NCBI GenBank assembly: GCA_965215995.1
Contig: OZ244128.1
Location: forward strand, 1,054,001 to 1,118,000
DNA from: SZUA-309 sp965215995
GTDB lineage: Bacteria; Pseudomonadota; Gammaproteobacteria; Pseudomonadales; Azotimanducaceae
DNA: 64,000 nucleotides
Direction of reading: 5' to 3'
Shown here in pieces: positions 63,224-64,000 of this stretch (position 1 is its first letter; the number at the start of each line of letters is the position of its first letter). The position numbers and the translations under genes were made by a program. The notes under the pieces were generated by a model. The model made no database searches and was not told the origin of the DNA. It worked only from the letters and a program-made list of their open reading frames with translations.

Positions 63224-64000
63224 TCAGGGCTGATACCAGATCGGTGAGGTATAGGCTCGATCCTGGATCACCATGGGGACGTCCGCCGGTAGATCCAGAC
63301 CGAAAAACGCTGCGTCGTAAGCAGTCCAGCGTGGGCGGGGTATCTCGATAACCCGAACGTAGTAGAAGGCGCTTTGAGTTCGGTCGAATTCCGGGTCTTC
63401 CCATACAGCACTGAGCTCGGCGGTACCGATATCGTTGGTGTACGTCGCATTCGCCACGTTCACCGTGGTACCGATCGGGGGCAGCTTGCCGGTTTCCGGG
63501 TCCGGGCTGCGATCACCGGACCAGACAACGTCGTAGACACGCTCCTGGGCCTGGTTCTCTCCGTCCAGCCAACCCTTCACCACCTGAATTCGATCGAGGT
63601 TTGGTCCATCCGGATCCTTGATTGCTGCAACGATGAACCTGGGCACCTGACCTGAGTCCGCCGCCGTGAGCTGGCCACCCATCGGAACACCACCCGCATA
63701 AGCTCGGCCTTCGAATCCCGGGCGCTTGACCTCATCCGGCCGGTAGTCGTAACCGGCAAAGAAGCGCACCACAATGCGGGACCCGGTGGTGGCATACACC
63801 TCACGTCGTTTCATGGCGTCGAAGATGGCTTCGCGGGTGTTCTCATGCGCCCACACGGCGGCGTAGCCCGACGCCACGATGCGCCAGTTCTGCCAGAGCT
63901 GATTGCCGGCCATCGCGTTCCGGGTGCGCTCAGGGCCCGGTTCTGACTCAGGGAACTTGCCGAAGAAGTTGTCTTCGTCTGGCGTCGACAGACCGTTGTG
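63224..64000 (-). CDS. DUF3604 protein, second copy (partial, N-terminal part off the right edge)
   Basis: An open frame from the right window edge to a stop at 63224, 258 codons plus stop. It begins HNGLSTPDEDNFFGKFPESEPG at the edge in frame (broken here to stay brief) and contains REAIFDAMKRREVYATTGSRIVVRFFAG, NLDRIQVVKGWLDGE, QERVYDVVWSG and ends YTSPIWYQP, all matching the C-terminal half of the copy at 51671-53755. The N-terminal part with the metal motifs is outside the window. It converges with the MFS gene. Confidence 0.9.
   Translation of the reverse strand, partial: HNGLSTPDEDNFFGKFPESEPGPERTRNAMAGNQLWQNWRIVASGYAAVWAHENTREAIFDAMKRREVYATTGSRIVVRFFAGYDYRPDEVKRPGFEGRAYAGGVPMGGQLTAADSGQVPRFIVAAIKDPDGPNLDRIQVVKGWLDGENQAQERVYDVVWSGDRSPDPETGKLPPIGTTVNVANATYTNDIGTAELSAVWEDPEFDRTQSAFYYVRVIEIPRPRWTAYDAAFFGLDLPADVPMVIQDRAYTSPIWYQP

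Noticed and set aside
1..64000. search for tRNA, rRNA, CRISPR arrays, IS elements or integrases
   Set aside because: No cloverleaf-like segment, no regular direct-repeat array and no transposase or integrase reading frame was found.

Overview
The window is a GC-rich, densely coded bacterial chromosome segment with about 55 genes, no gene-free gap over 300 bases, and no rRNA, tRNA, IS element or CRISPR array that I can see. The gene set (periplasmic nitrate reductase, YejABEF, short PutA, PQQ glucose dehydrogenase, YihY/BrkB, DUF6394, CoA-transferase catabolism) points to a heterotrophic, respiratory gammaproteobacterium, probably marine or aquatic. The finer placement is inference.

Region by region. 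1-5.2 kb, minus strand: napF-D-A-G-H (napH cut by the window edge) preceded by a MOSC-domain gene and a small unknown gene. 5.4-8.5 kb, plus: a Tat four-cluster ferredoxin, an NrfD-type membrane subunit and a multiheme cytochrome c with one CX3CH motif. 8.7-11.3 kb: large and small subunits of a TTQ amine dehydrogenase, closest to aromatic amine dehydrogenase, with a monoheme cytochrome c and a facing 2Fe-2S ferredoxin. 11.4-20.5 kb: yejABEF peptide importer, putA and a small unknown gene. 20.6-23.8 kb, minus: a CNNM/CorC-like protein, DUF6394 and a two-RCK potassium channel. 23.9-28.9 kb: a divergent acyl-CoA-type cluster (thiolase-marR against nitronate monooxygenase-crotonase-alcohol dehydrogenase) around a 20-bp palindromic operator. 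28.9-40 kb: two winged-helix/TPR regulators, a CPBP protease-like protein, an alpha/beta hydrolase, GST-MFS pair, a YugP peptidase coupled to a tyrosine-type phosphatase, and a GST-like protein.

40-47 kb: a membrane PQQ glucose dehydrogenase, then a tight four-gene plus-strand operon made of a cytoplasmic reductive-dehalogenase-like protein, an ecdysteroid-kinase-like phosphotransferase, an SDR and a 156-residue unknown protein. 47-51.6 kb: a small beta-barrel protein, a large lipoprotein, BrkB and a small Imm35/YrhB-like protein. 51.7-64 kb: a catabolic island bounded by two DUF3604 genes (the second cut by the window edge), with two amidohydrolases, a TetR regulator, an ABM monooxygenase-like protein, an NHL propeller, a double CoA-transferase, a hotdog dehydratase-like protein and an MFS/GPH symporter.

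How the parts may work together (inference): the first 11 kb could couple amine oxidation through c-type cytochromes to respiration, with Nap as one possible electron sink. The most unusual systems are the reductive-dehalogenase/kinase/SDR operon, the amine dehydrogenase without its maturation genes in view, and the TetR-controlled catabolic island whose substrate cannot be read from sequence.
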